Assembly (NCBI RefSeq): GCF_015561195.1
Contig: NZ_JADMSU010000002.1
Location: 235,259-299,258, forward strand
DNA from: Collinsella aerofaciens
GTDB lineage: Bacteria; Actinomycetota; Coriobacteriia; Coriobacteriales; Coriobacteriaceae
DNA: 64,000 nt
Direction of reading: 5' to 3'
The notes under the pieces were generated by a model. That model was not told the origin of the DNA. It was given only the letters and a program-made list of their open reading frames with translations, and ran no database searches. The translations under genes were made by a program, and so were the position numbers. Each line of letters opens with the position of its first letter. Positions within the stretch are counted from its first letter, which is position 1. Below are positions 55,957 through 63,882 of this stretch, one piece after another.

Positions 55957-56961
55957 TTGCAAATACGGCGGGCAGCGACCGACATAACCGAGCTCTACGC
56001 ACCGCAGTTTGAGCAGTTTGGCCTGGAGCTTACCGGCAAGGGCGCCGTCTTTACCGGCGAGGTGGCAAACGACCGGGCGCACGGCCGCGCATGGATCATG
56101 CCCCTCTCCCCCACCTGCATCGTTATGGAGCACTTCATTACCCCGACGCACGATATGTACCTGGCCGAATACACACCCGAGCCGTACGCCTGCGTGAGCG
56201 AGGTCAGCGCGCCCACACTTATATGCATGCCCGAGACTGGCATAACGCCTACGAACCTTAAACCCTTGCATGGACCGTGGCCAAACAATGTCGTCTGCAG
56301 CTTTATCCAAGATAACTGTGGCGAGGAGTTAAGCCCGCTATTTGCAGGGCAGCTTTATCACTCGCGCTCGGTGCTCTTTTTGCCCGGGTATTTTGACGAG
56401 CTGGAGCATCGGTATCCCTCTGAGTTCGCGGGAGTCTTTGAGGCGTTTGCCGAGTCGTGGCACGAGGAGGCGACGTCTGCCATCTGCCACACGCTGCGCC
56501 GGATTAACGAGGAACGCGCCCGCACCGTAGGCGGACACGTCTATATGCAAGGCATCGTGGAGACCATGGTCGCGGAGCTCGCCTGTTCGCGCGCGGCCCA
56601 CAAGCAGGCGCGGCAGGCGGCAGACACCCGCGTCAGCATAACCATTGCCGAAGAAGCAACGGCAATGATTGAGCGCGCGCTCGACAAAGGCAGGCGTGTG
56701 GGTGTCAACGAAGTGGCCGAGAGGCTCTATACAAGCCGCTCCAAGCTATGCGCCACCTTTAAGGCCCAAACTGGCGAGTCCCTGGGCGCCTACATTCGCA
56801 GACGCCGCATGGAGCGAGCACAGGACCTTTTGGCCGATAGCTCGCTCACGATAGCGCAGGTGGCAGAGCGGCTCGATTATCCGCAACAGGCCGCCTTCGC
56901 CCAAGCCTTCAAGCAATACACCGGCACCACCCCCACCACCTGGCGCTCCCAACATATATAA
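55957..56961 (+). CDS. AraC-family transcriptional regulator
   Basis: A 334-residue protein from a TTG at 55957 behind AAGGAAAGGG. The C-terminal about 100 residues have two helix-turn-helix parts (VGVNEVAERLYTSRSKLCAT; LGAYIRRRRMERAQDLLADS; TIAQVAERLDYPQQAAFAQA). The N-terminal 220 residues are a ligand-sensing part. Divergent from the ABC pair, which it likely activates, as YbtA does for siderophore transport genes. Confidence 0.82.
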   Translation: MQIRRAATDITELYAPQFEQFGLELTGKGAVFTGEVANDRAHGRAWIMPLSPTCIVMEHFITPTHDMYLAEYTPEPYACVSEVSAPTLICMPETGITPTNLKPLHGPWPNNVVCSFIQDNCGEELSPLFAGQLYHSRSVLFLPGYFDELEHRYPSEFAGVFEAFAESWHEEATSAICHTLRRINEERARTVGGHVYMQGIVETMVAELACSRAAHKQARQAADTRVSITIAEEATAMIERALDKGRRVGVNEVAERLYTSRSKLCATFKAQTGESLGAYIRRRRMERAQDLLADSSLTIAQVAERLDYPQQAAFAQAFKQYTGTTPTTWRSQHI

Positions 56962-56963
56962 AG

Positions 56964-57309
56964 AATGAGGGTGCCAACGGCGCCCTCATTCACCAAATTC
57001 AATTCAGCCCCACCTGACCCGAACGGCCGAGTCGTAGCAGAACCCGGGAGCCCCGGCAGGGCGGGTGCTTCCTCAAAATGAGTTCCCTCCAAAACAATGG
57101 GCGCGCCGTTGGCGCGCCCATTCACTCTATTCCATTCAGCCCGCCTGACCCGAACGGCCGAGTCGTCTGGCCGGGGAAGCCCCGAGTCGCCGGGGTGTTT
57201 GCTCCAAATGAGTTCCGCATGCAAAGAAGGCCACTAAATGTGGCCTTCGTCTTGCATAGGACTGTTTGAAATTTGGAGGAAATACCCCGGCGACTCGGGG
57301 CTTCCCCGG
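56964..57309. repeat. Tandem hairpin repeat array between AraC and gatB
   Basis: Two tandem units of about 131 bases each start with a long perfect or near-perfect hairpin (AATGAGGGTGCC/GGCGCCCTCATT at 56965-56991; AATGGGCGCGCC/GGCGCGCCCATT at about 57097-57123). Each carries CCTGACCCGAACGGCCGAGT (57013 and 57144) and an ATGAGTTCC block. The second unit ends in a 39-base inverted repeat (57171-57209 with 57271-57309, two mismatches) around a third hairpin (57226-57234 with 57240-57248). The first hairpin may terminate both converging genes. Confidence 0.75.
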
Positions 57310-57317
57310 CCTCGCAG

Positions 57318-58994
57318 CTACGAGAGCGACGTTCTCAGCAACTCGTTGAAGAGCTTCGGGTTGCCCTTGCCGCGGCTCGCCTTCATGCACTGGCCCACCA
57401 AAAAGCCGATGACCTTCTGGTTGCCGTCACGATACTGCTGCGCCTGATCGGCACAGTTAGCCAGCACCTCGTCCACGATCGGCTGCAACGCGCCGGCATC
57501 GCTCACCTGACGCATACCGCGCTCGTCGACGATCTTGTTGGGGTCGTCGCCGGTCTGGGCCATGGCCTCAAAGACCTCGTGCGCCTGGTTGGAGCTGATG
57601 GCATCGGTCGCCAGCAGCTTAGCCAGCGCTGCCACCTGAGCCGGCGCGATGCCGGACTCGGCCAGCGACACACCCGCGCCCTTAAGGTAGGCAATCATCT
57701 CGTTCACCAGCAGGTTTGCGACCGTCTGGGCCTCCTTACCAGCCATACCGGCAGCGGCGGCCTCAAAGAACTCGGCAAACTCCGGGTCGCCGGCAATCTG
57801 CTCGGCATCGGCCGCCTTAATGCCAAAGTCGGCCTCAAAACGGGCGCACTTGGCATCGGGCAGCTCGGGAATCTCGTCTCGGCAGCGGTCGATGAACTCG
57901 TCGTCCAGATCGAAGGGCGCCAGATCGGGATCGGGGAACAGACGATAGTCGTCGGCCGTCTCCTTGACGCGCATGACCACGGTGCGCTTGCGGCTGGGCT
58001 CCCAGTGGCGGGTCTCCTGATAGATGATGCCGCCCTCCTCGAGCACCTCGGCCTGGCGGCAGATCTCGTAGGCAAGGCCGTCATGCAGGCTCTTAAACGA
58101 GTTGAGGTTCTTGAGCTCGGTCTTGGTGCCCAGCTTGGTCTCACCGCGGCGGCGCAGCGACACGTTGCCATCGCAGCGCATGGAGCCCTTCTCCATGGAG
58201 CAATCGGAAATGCCCAGCGTCACAAAAATGCGACGGAGCTTCTCCATAAACAGGCGAGCCTCCTCGGGCGTGCGCAGGTCGGGCTCGGTGACAAGCTCGA
58301 TGAGCGGCGTGCCGCAGCGGTTGTAGTCGACGAGCGACTCGGCCGCCGCGGTAATGCGGCCCTCGGCACCGCCCACGTGCACCATCTTGGCGGCGTCCTC
58401 CTCCATGTGGATGCGCAGGATGCGGATGGGCACCGTGTAGGAACCGTCCTCGCGACGCTCGGGCATCTGCAGGTTGGACGCGTCATAGCTGGCCAGATGG
58501 CCGGCGCGCTGATTGCCTTCGCGCATGGTCGACGTCATGGACGTTGACAGGCCCTCGGCGTTGGCCGAGGCGCTCGCCAGGCTCTGGGCCTCGGCCTCGC
58601 CAAATGCGCAGTCAGGGCGCTCGGCGGCACCGCGACCGGTCACGTCCAGGTCCAGGTGGCCGTACATGGCAAAGGCGACCGGACCCTGCGTGGTCTGGAA
58701 GTTCTTGGCCATATCGGGATAGAAGTAGTGCTTGCGGTAGAACATCGAGTGGCGCTGGATCTCGCAGTTGGTGGCGAGACCGGCCTTGACGATGCTCTCG
58801 ATGGCGCGCTTGTTGGGCACCGGCAGGGCGCCGGGCAGGCCCAGGCACACCGGGCACACGTTGGCGTTGGGCTCGTCATCGTGGCTGAGCTTGCAGTTGC
58901 AGAACATCTTGGTATCGAGTGCGGTGAGCTCGGTATGGATCTCCAGGCCGATCACGGCCTCCCAATCCTGCAGGACCTCGGAAAGCTCCTTCAT
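57318..58994 (-). CDS. gatB: Aspartyl/glutamyl-tRNA(Asn/Gln) amidotransferase subunit B
   Basis: A 558-residue GatB. Typical N-terminus (WEAVIGLEIHTELTALDTKM), Cys-rich zinc region (CNCKLSHDDEPNANVCPVCLG), DYNRCGTPLIE and GSMRCDGNVSLR; a C-terminal YqeY-like helical tail. It is about 70 residues longer than usual because of an insert at about 105-165 (EAEAQSLASASANAEG region). It carries the kinase step that activates mischarged Glu-tRNA(Gln). Start overlaps the gatA stop (TAATG). Confidence 0.95.
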   Translation of the reverse strand: MKELSEVLQDWEAVIGLEIHTELTALDTKMFCNCKLSHDDEPNANVCPVCLGLPGALPVPNKRAIESIVKAGLATNCEIQRHSMFYRKHYFYPDMAKNFQTTQGPVAFAMYGHLDLDVTGRGAAERPDCAFGEAEAQSLASASANAEGLSTSMTSTMREGNQRAGHLASYDASNLQMPERREDGSYTVPIRILRIHMEEDAAKMVHVGGAEGRITAAAESLVDYNRCGTPLIELVTEPDLRTPEEARLFMEKLRRIFVTLGISDCSMEKGSMRCDGNVSLRRRGETKLGTKTELKNLNSFKSLHDGLAYEICRQAEVLEEGGIIYQETRHWEPSRKRTVVMRVKETADDYRLFPDPDLAPFDLDDEFIDRCRDEIPELPDAKCARFEADFGIKAADAEQIAGDPEFAEFFEAAAAGMAGKEAQTVANLLVNEMIAYLKGAGVSLAESGIAPAQVAALAKLLATDAISSNQAHEVFEAMAQTGDDPNKIVDERGMRQVSDAGALQPIVDEVLANCADQAQQYRDGNQKVIGFLVGQCMKASRGKGNPKLFNELLRTSLS

Positions 58995-60508
58995 TACAGC
59001 TCGCCTCCCTTCCCGGCAAAATCGGGCGCGACGGAAAGCGCGGGCGCACCCGTGGCGGCATCGGCAAAGCCGCGCTCCAGGGCACGGGCAAACGTGAGCA
59101 GCTGACGGTCCTTAAAGGCCGGACCCACCAGCTGGGCAGAAACGGGCAGCTGAGTGTCCTCGCCCAGGCCCAGCGGCACCGAGATACCGCCGTTGCCGCA
59201 AATGTTGAGCGAGATAGTGTACAGGTCGGAGAGGTACATCTGCGTGGGGTCGCTGATCTCGCCAAACTTAAAGGCCGTGCGCGGCGAGGCGGGCATGAGG
59301 ATGGTGTCCACCTTGGCATACGCGGCGTCGTAGTCCTGCGTGATGAGCGTGCGGGCCTTCTGCGCAGCGTAGTAGTACTTGTCGTACACGCCCGAGCTCA
59401 GCAGGTAGGCGCCGAGCATCTGACGGCGCTTGGCCTCGGCGCCAAAGCCGTGGGCGCGCGAGAGCGAGCTCTGGTCGGACAGGTTGGCGCAGCCCTCCTC
59501 CTGATAGCCGTAGCGAATGCCGTCGAAGCGAGCCAGGTTGGAGAACGCCTCGGCCGGGCCGATGACGTAGTAGGCGGCGATGGCGGCATCCAGGTGCGGC
59601 AGGTCGACCTCGACCAGCTCGGCGCCCTGGTTCTGCAGCTCCTGGGCGGCGCGCTGAACAGCGGCCTTGACCTCGGGCGTCAGGCCCTCGGCCTCCATAA
59701 ATGCGGGGATGATGCCCACGCGCTTGCCCTCGATGCTGTCGTTGAGATGCTCGGTAAAGTCGACGGCGCAATCCTGGCTGGTGCAGTCGTACGGATCGTG
59801 GCCCGCGCCGGTAAGCGCGTTCATGGCCAGCGCGACGTCCTCGACCGTGCGGCCAAAGGGGCCCACCTGGTCGAGCGACGAGCCAAAGGCAACCACGCCG
59901 TAACGGCTCACGGCGCCATACGTGGGCTTAAAGCCCACCACGCCGCACAGCGACGCCGGCTGGCGAATGGAGCCGCCGGTGTCCGAGCCCAGCGAGAGCG
60001 CGACCTCGCCCGCGGCGACGGCGGCAGCGGAGCCGCCCGAGGAGCCGCCGGGCACGCGCTCGGTATCCCAAGGGTTGTTGGTGCGGTGGAAGGCAGAGCT
60101 CTCGGTGGAGCTGCCAAAGGCAAACTCGTCCATGTTGGCCTTGCCCATGGGTAGGCAGCCGGCATCGAGCATGCGCTGGACGCAGGTGGCGGTGTAGACG
60201 CTCTGGTAGTTCTCGAGCATGCGGGAAGCGCAGGTGGTGCGCGTGCCCGCGAGGTTCATGTTGTCCTTGATGGCCAGCGGCACGCCCGCGAGCGGGGGCA
60301 GCGGCTTGCCTGCGGCACGATCGGCATCCACGCGCGCGGCGGCCTCGAGCGCAAGCTCGGGCGCCACCTGCAGGAATGCCTGGACCCCGCCCTCGCGCGC
60401 CTCGATGGCGGCAAGGGAGGCCTGGGCCACCTCGGTAGCGGTAAAGTCGCCGGCGGCAACGCCCGCGGCGATCTGGGCGGCGGTAAGGGAATCGAAGCTC
60501 TGCGCCAT
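58994..60508 (-). CDS. gatA: Aspartyl/glutamyl-tRNA(Asn/Gln) amidotransferase subunit A
   Basis: A 504-residue amidase-signature protein. The Ser-cisSer-Lys triad lies in the K of LAIKDNMN and the GGSSGGSAAAVAAGEVALS ... DTGGSIRQPAS block. It frees ammonia from glutamine for the GatB step. One-base overlaps with gatC and gatB show a tight gatCAB operon. Confidence 0.96.
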   Translation of the reverse strand: MAQSFDSLTAAQIAAGVAAGDFTATEVAQASLAAIEAREGGVQAFLQVAPELALEAAARVDADRAAGKPLPPLAGVPLAIKDNMNLAGTRTTCASRMLENYQSVYTATCVQRMLDAGCLPMGKANMDEFAFGSSTESSAFHRTNNPWDTERVPGGSSGGSAAAVAAGEVALSLGSDTGGSIRQPASLCGVVGFKPTYGAVSRYGVVAFGSSLDQVGPFGRTVEDVALAMNALTGAGHDPYDCTSQDCAVDFTEHLNDSIEGKRVGIIPAFMEAEGLTPEVKAAVQRAAQELQNQGAELVEVDLPHLDAAIAAYYVIGPAEAFSNLARFDGIRYGYQEEGCANLSDQSSLSRAHGFGAEAKRRQMLGAYLLSSGVYDKYYYAAQKARTLITQDYDAAYAKVDTILMPASPRTAFKFGEISDPTQMYLSDLYTISLNICGNGGISVPLGLGEDTQLPVSAQLVGPAFKDRQLLTFARALERGFADAATGAPALSVAPDFAGKGGEL

Positions 60509-60819
60509 TACTCGCTCTCCCCCTCTCCCAAAATGGACGGCACGCGGAAGTAGCGGTCGCGCGCGCTGCCGGCGTTTTCGAGCGCGACGTCGAGCGGCAG
60601 GTCGCGCTCGGGCTCGCGCAGGTCGTCGCCCATCACGTTGGACAGGCTTCCGATAGGATGGAACGTGGGCTCCACGTCGGGCAAGTCATATTGCAGGACG
60701 GGCTCGAGCATCTGGACGGCGTCGTTCATGTAGGACGTCATCTGGGTGAGCTCGTCATCGGTCAGTGCGATCTTTGCGTACTCGGCGATGCCGCGCACGT
60801 CTTTCTCGCTGAGTGCCAT
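60508..60819 (-). CDS. gatC: Aspartyl/glutamyl-tRNA(Asn/Gln) amidotransferase subunit C
   Basis: A 103-residue protein from ATG 60819 (MALSEKDVRGIAEYAKIALT) behind GGGAGCGCC. GatC features are the N-terminal helix and VEPTFHPIGSLSNVMGDDLR. It stabilises the GatA-GatB complex and starts the operon. Confidence 0.93.
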   Translation of the reverse strand: MALSEKDVRGIAEYAKIALTDDELTQMTSYMNDAVQMLEPVLQYDLPDVEPTFHPIGSLSNVMGDDLREPERDLPLDVALENAGSARDRYFRVPSILGEGESE

Positions 60820-61144
60820 AGGCGCTCCCTTCCGCATAATAGATAAACCGCTCTAGTATACAAGGCAATGCCGCTTGGAGCAGGCGCTTTACCCAAATGC
60901 AGCGAAAACGTAACGAGGGCGGCGGGCTGGCAGGCGGCGGGCTGGCGGTTCTGCGGCGAAACCGCACCGTCCATAGCTAAAACCGTCTCGCCCGCAACGA
61001 AAACCGCGCCGCCCACAACGAAGACCATCACAACATTCGATGTTTTTCGCCAAATTCGCGATTTTCATCGAATGTTGTGATGGTTTGGATGCCCCGACCA
61101 CCACAAAGGTGCCTGTCCCCATTGTGGTGGTTCTGAAGAATGTC
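60820..61144. repeat. Intergenic inverted repeats between gatC and the sortase gene
   Basis: No gene is seen in these 325 bases. A perfect 19-bp inverted repeat (61024-61042 with 61066-61084; arm contains CACAACATTCGATG) and a 9-bp one (CCACCACAA at 61098 with TTGTGGTGG ending 61132, loop with GGTGCCTGTCCCC) form two hairpins. The second may act as sortase terminator. Confidence 0.65.
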
Positions 61145-62083
61145 TTATGCCGAGGCCTTGGCCTTGCGGCGCTTGCGGACCGCGTGGATCACGATGTCCA
61201 GCAGCAACAGCACAATGGCCACGACCACAATGAGCACGGCAAACTCGCGCTTGCCCCAGTGGCGGCCGGCCAGCGACTTTTGCTTGTCGACGTCCTTCTT
61301 GCTGTACTTGGTGCGCACGCAATGCACCAGCAGGCGATGGTCGTTCACGCCGTAGGGCGTGCAGGTGACGAGCGTCACCTTGTCGGCGCCGGGCTCGATG
61401 GTCAGCGACTCCATTTCCTCGGGCAGCACCACCTCGGAGTCCACCATCTTGTAGGCGAGCGTCTTGTTCATGGTGTGCAGCAGCACCAGGTCGCCGGGCT
61501 CCAGCGAGTGGATGTCGTCGAACATGCTCAGGTTGCGCATGCCCGAGTGCGCGGTGAGCACGCAATGCGTCGAGGTGCCGCCCACCGGCAGGCTCGTGCC
61601 CTCCAGGTGGCCGACGCCCGCCATAAGGACCTCCTCGCTCGTGCCGTGGTAGATGGGCATGCTCACGTCGATGGAGGGGATCTCGACCCAGCTCATCATG
61701 GGGTCGCGGTCAAAGATGAGCTGCTGAGCGTAGGGCTCGATCTGGTCGGCGGGAAGCTCGGTGGCCTCGCCCGCCAGCTGTTCGTTAAAGGAGCGTGCCT
61801 GGAGCAGGATGCGCTCGCGCTCCTCTTCGGAGAGCGCGTCCACGGTGCTGGACACGGTGCTGATCTGGTTGAACACGCCCGAGGCCTCGAGCCGGTCCAA
61901 GATCCACGGCCAGGTCATAAGGCCCACGCCAATAAGTATGATGACGATGGTGATGAGCCGGTCGGCCCAGCGCGGCAGCCGCTTGCGACGGCGCTTGGGC
62001 TTTGGTTGAGGTTTGGGCTGAGGGCTTGAGCCGCCGTTGGCCGCGGCGTTATTGCTCTTCATATGTTTGGCGCCCTGCACCAT
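61145..62083 (-). CDS. Class C sortase
   Basis: A 312-residue protein. An N-terminal Lys/Pro/Arg-rich cytosolic part precedes a membrane helix (LITIVIILIGVGLMTWPWIL, about 45-65). The sortase domain has the catalytic His in LTAHSGM, Cys in TLVTCTPYG and Arg in VNDHRLLVH. A second membrane helix and basic tail end the protein (FAVLIVVVAIVLLLLDIVIH), the class C (pilus-polymerising) layout. No pilin gene is in the window. Confidence 0.9.
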   Translation of the reverse strand: MVQGAKHMKSNNAAANGGSSPQPKPQPKPKRRRKRLPRWADRLITIVIILIGVGLMTWPWILDRLEASGVFNQISTVSSTVDALSEEERERILLQARSFNEQLAGEATELPADQIEPYAQQLIFDRDPMMSWVEIPSIDVSMPIYHGTSEEVLMAGVGHLEGTSLPVGGTSTHCVLTAHSGMRNLSMFDDIHSLEPGDLVLLHTMNKTLAYKMVDSEVVLPEEMESLTIEPGADKVTLVTCTPYGVNDHRLLVHCVRTKYSKKDVDKQKSLAGRHWGKREFAVLIVVVAIVLLLLDIVIHAVRKRRKAKASA

Positions 62084-62205
62084 CGCCGGTCACTCCTCTA
62101 CAACTCAAGTTGTCTAAACAAATAATAGCCGATTAGCGAACTCATGCGTCGGACAACGCAGCTAGGACCGAAACACCGCCTACGGTCCGAATTCTTGGAG
62201 ACCTT

Positions 62206-63174
62206 CTACAGCGCTTCTTGCCATGGATATTCCTTTCCAAACATGCGATCGACTTCGAGCTGAATTCGCTCATCGTCGATTGCCGCCAAAGATAGCGCAA
62301 GCGAAATGTCGTCGACACGGGAGGAGCCGGCAAACACGGGCGCATAGCGCCACACTTGGATCATCGCCGTTTCGTTATCCGGCAACTCCCCATCTGCGAC
62401 TTCGAGGTCGCTCAGTTGACGCCATGCACTTCTTAAGACGGCCTTTTGTTCCATGCCCGGCGCAGCGAGCATCGAACGCGCAGCGAGCGCCGTCTCCCCG
62501 GCGTCAACAAGATACTCGATCTGCGGCGTCTTCCTTGCAAAAAAGACCTTCGAGACAGGCGAGGAGAGCTCTGCCATGTGTTCGCTGAGCAGAAGATCAA
62601 CGGCAACAGGGAACACGACGACACGTCGCTCGCGACGCTCGCGCCTCGCGAGCCCCCTGTCAACAAGCTCGGTTATGGCCTCACTCGCGCGGCTTGCCGA
62701 AATCCCAAGCGCGCGACAAAGGTCATAGGGACGATATGGCTCCTGGGCTGCTCCCCAGATTGCGGCAGCCTGCGCGTTGGGTGACATCTTGGTCGCGTGA
62801 TTGCGAAACCGGACACTGCCCCTCTCCGTGTAGGCCGTGCCCATAAATGGAAGAAAAGCCTGTCTGCCGGGGCAAACAAACGGAATCCCCTGTGCGACCA
62901 ATGCTTTGCGCTGACGTGCATCGGCATCAAGAAACGAAACGACAACAGGAGTCTCCGCGCGCAAGGCTAGCTGACTATAGACTCTCTTAGCCTCGGGAAG
63001 CCCGACACCAGTAGGCAAACTTGCAAGCAAAAACGAAAAACCGTTTGCGTCAACAGCGCGGACCTCAATCGTCCGCAGATGCAGCGGCAAGCGCGCGGAT
63101 CCAGGCCAAGTTTTGGCCTTGGCGGAGAGGCCTAGTGCTTCTTGTAAGTAGATTAGCGCTTCGTTCATTTCCAT
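62206..63174 (-). CDS. Winged-helix regulator-like protein of unknown target
   Basis: About 322 residues from ATG 63174, chosen because a promoter and palindrome lie at 63187-63210; ATG 63168 is also possible and the frame is open to 63330. The N-terminal half has a nuclease-like or sensor look (VSFLDADARQRKALVAQGIP FVCP pattern). Around 185-220 is a winged helix (LCRALGISASRASEAITELV then DRGLARRERRERRVVVF). Some AbiEi-type antitoxins and MarR-like regulators are built this way. No toxin partner is next to it. Confidence 0.6.
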   Translation of the reverse strand: MEMNEALIYLQEALGLSAKAKTWPGSARLPLHLRTIEVRAVDANGFSFLLASLPTGVGLPEAKRVYSQLALRAETPVVVSFLDADARQRKALVAQGIPFVCPGRQAFLPFMGTAYTERGSVRFRNHATKMSPNAQAAAIWGAAQEPYRPYDLCRALGISASRASEAITELVDRGLARRERRERRVVVFPVAVDLLLSEHMAELSSPVSKVFFARKTPQIEYLVDAGETALAARSMLAAPGMEQKAVLRSAWRQLSDLEVADGELPDNETAMIQVWRYAPVFAGSSRVDDISLALSLAAIDDERIQLEVDRMFGKEYPWQEAL

Positions 63175-63186
63175 CGTTTTCGTTCG

Positions 63187-63210
63187 ATTCCAATTCATAT
63201 TGGAATTATA
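63187..63210 (-). promoter_or_regulatory. -10 box and palindromic operator of the winged-helix gene
   Basis: TATAAT on the minus strand (63205-63210) overlaps the palindrome ATTCCAAT-TCAT-ATTGGAAT (63187-63206), about 15 bases before the start codon. It is placed for autorepression. Confidence 0.6.
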
Positions 63211-63299
63211 CATAGTTTTCGGAATTAAAGAGATTTCGTTCGTGCCTGAGCCCATATTTGCGTTTTCAAAATGTCCCGAATCGGCGGGGCGATTCGGGA

Positions 63300-63412
63300 T
63301 ACAATGACAATTGAAAACGACGCACCCCACGTATGTGTACGAGAGCGCGGGCGGCCTAGTTTTCAGCTTTTGTTAAATGCCCGGGATCCGACCCCCGGGC
63401 ATTCTTATTTGC
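63300..63412 (+). ncRNA. Putative convergent small RNA (antitoxin RNA candidate)
   Basis: A -10-like TACAAT (63300-63305) directly follows a perfect hairpin (CCCGAATCG/CGATTCGGG). About 70 bases later is the terminator AATGCCCGGG/CCCGGGCATT (63376-63403). A short transcript of about 100 bases would converge on the peptide gene at 63405. No matching -35 was found, so the promoter is uncertain. The second unit has the same parts at 63780-63890. Confidence 0.4.
63376..63410. terminator. Bidirectional terminator shared by small RNA and peptide gene
   Basis: A 10-bp stem with an 8-base loop. T-rich on the + side (TTCTTATTT); A/T-rich on the minus side. A near copy lies at 63854-63890 in the second unit. 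Confidence 0.65.
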
Positions 63413-63554
63413 GCTTTCGGCGCAAATGCCGTCCACCGTCCGCACCGCGCGTGCGCCTACGGACCTTAAACCGAACTTCATACGAGTCAAGAAACGCGAT
63501 GACGAACGAGCCCACCGCCGCGAGGGCAGCGAGCGCGTTAAGGAATTTCAGCAT
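63405..63554 (-). CDS. Small basic one-helix membrane peptide; type I toxin candidate
   Basis: A 49-residue protein from ATG 63554 behind a strong GGAGGT ribosome site. A hydrophobic helix at residues 4-22 (FLNALAALAAVGSFVIAFL) is followed by a very basic tail (VRRRTRGADGGRHLRRKRK). A second copy 478 bases away keeps the coding sequence. Small TM peptide, tandem copies, a convergent putative RNA, and a LexA-type box upstream together resemble SOS-controlled type I toxins such as TisB in layout (not by sequence). Confidence 0.65.
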   Translation of the reverse strand: MLKFLNALAALAAVGSFVIAFLDSYEVRFKVRRRTRGADGGRHLRRKRK

Positions 63555-63657
63555 ATGGTGACCTCCGATCGAGTCGTCGGCCGCCCGCGCACGGGATGCG
63601 TCGCAAGGATATTTTACTGCGAGTGTATGCACCCACGCCTGGTAAACGCGATTTTGA

Positions 63658-63671
63658 CAAACATTTGTTCG
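63658..63671 (-). promoter_or_regulatory. LexA (SOS) box upstream of the small peptide gene
   Basis: CGAACAAATGTTTG on the minus strand matches the Gram-positive LexA consensus CGAACRNRYGTTYG at all 14 positions. It lies 104 bases upstream of the peptide start. A -35-like TTGTCA overlaps its end. Confidence 0.65.
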
Positions 63672-63882
63672 ATAGTTACAAGCACGATTCCTCGCCCAGC
63701 GGAGCCTGGCCGCATTGTCCGGGTTTGCCCGACGTGTTTGCGTTTTCAAAATGTCCCAAATCGGCGGGGCGATTCGGGATACAATAGCTACAGGAAACGA
63801 CGCACCCCGCGTAAGTGATCGAAAGCGCGGGCGACCAGTTTCCGGTGTTGTTAAATGCCCGGGCCTCTAACCCCGGGCATTC

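Noticed and set aside
63304-63359. A short + strand peptide starting at ATG 63304
   Set aside because: The second copy of the repeat lacks the ATG and the frame, so coding is not conserved.
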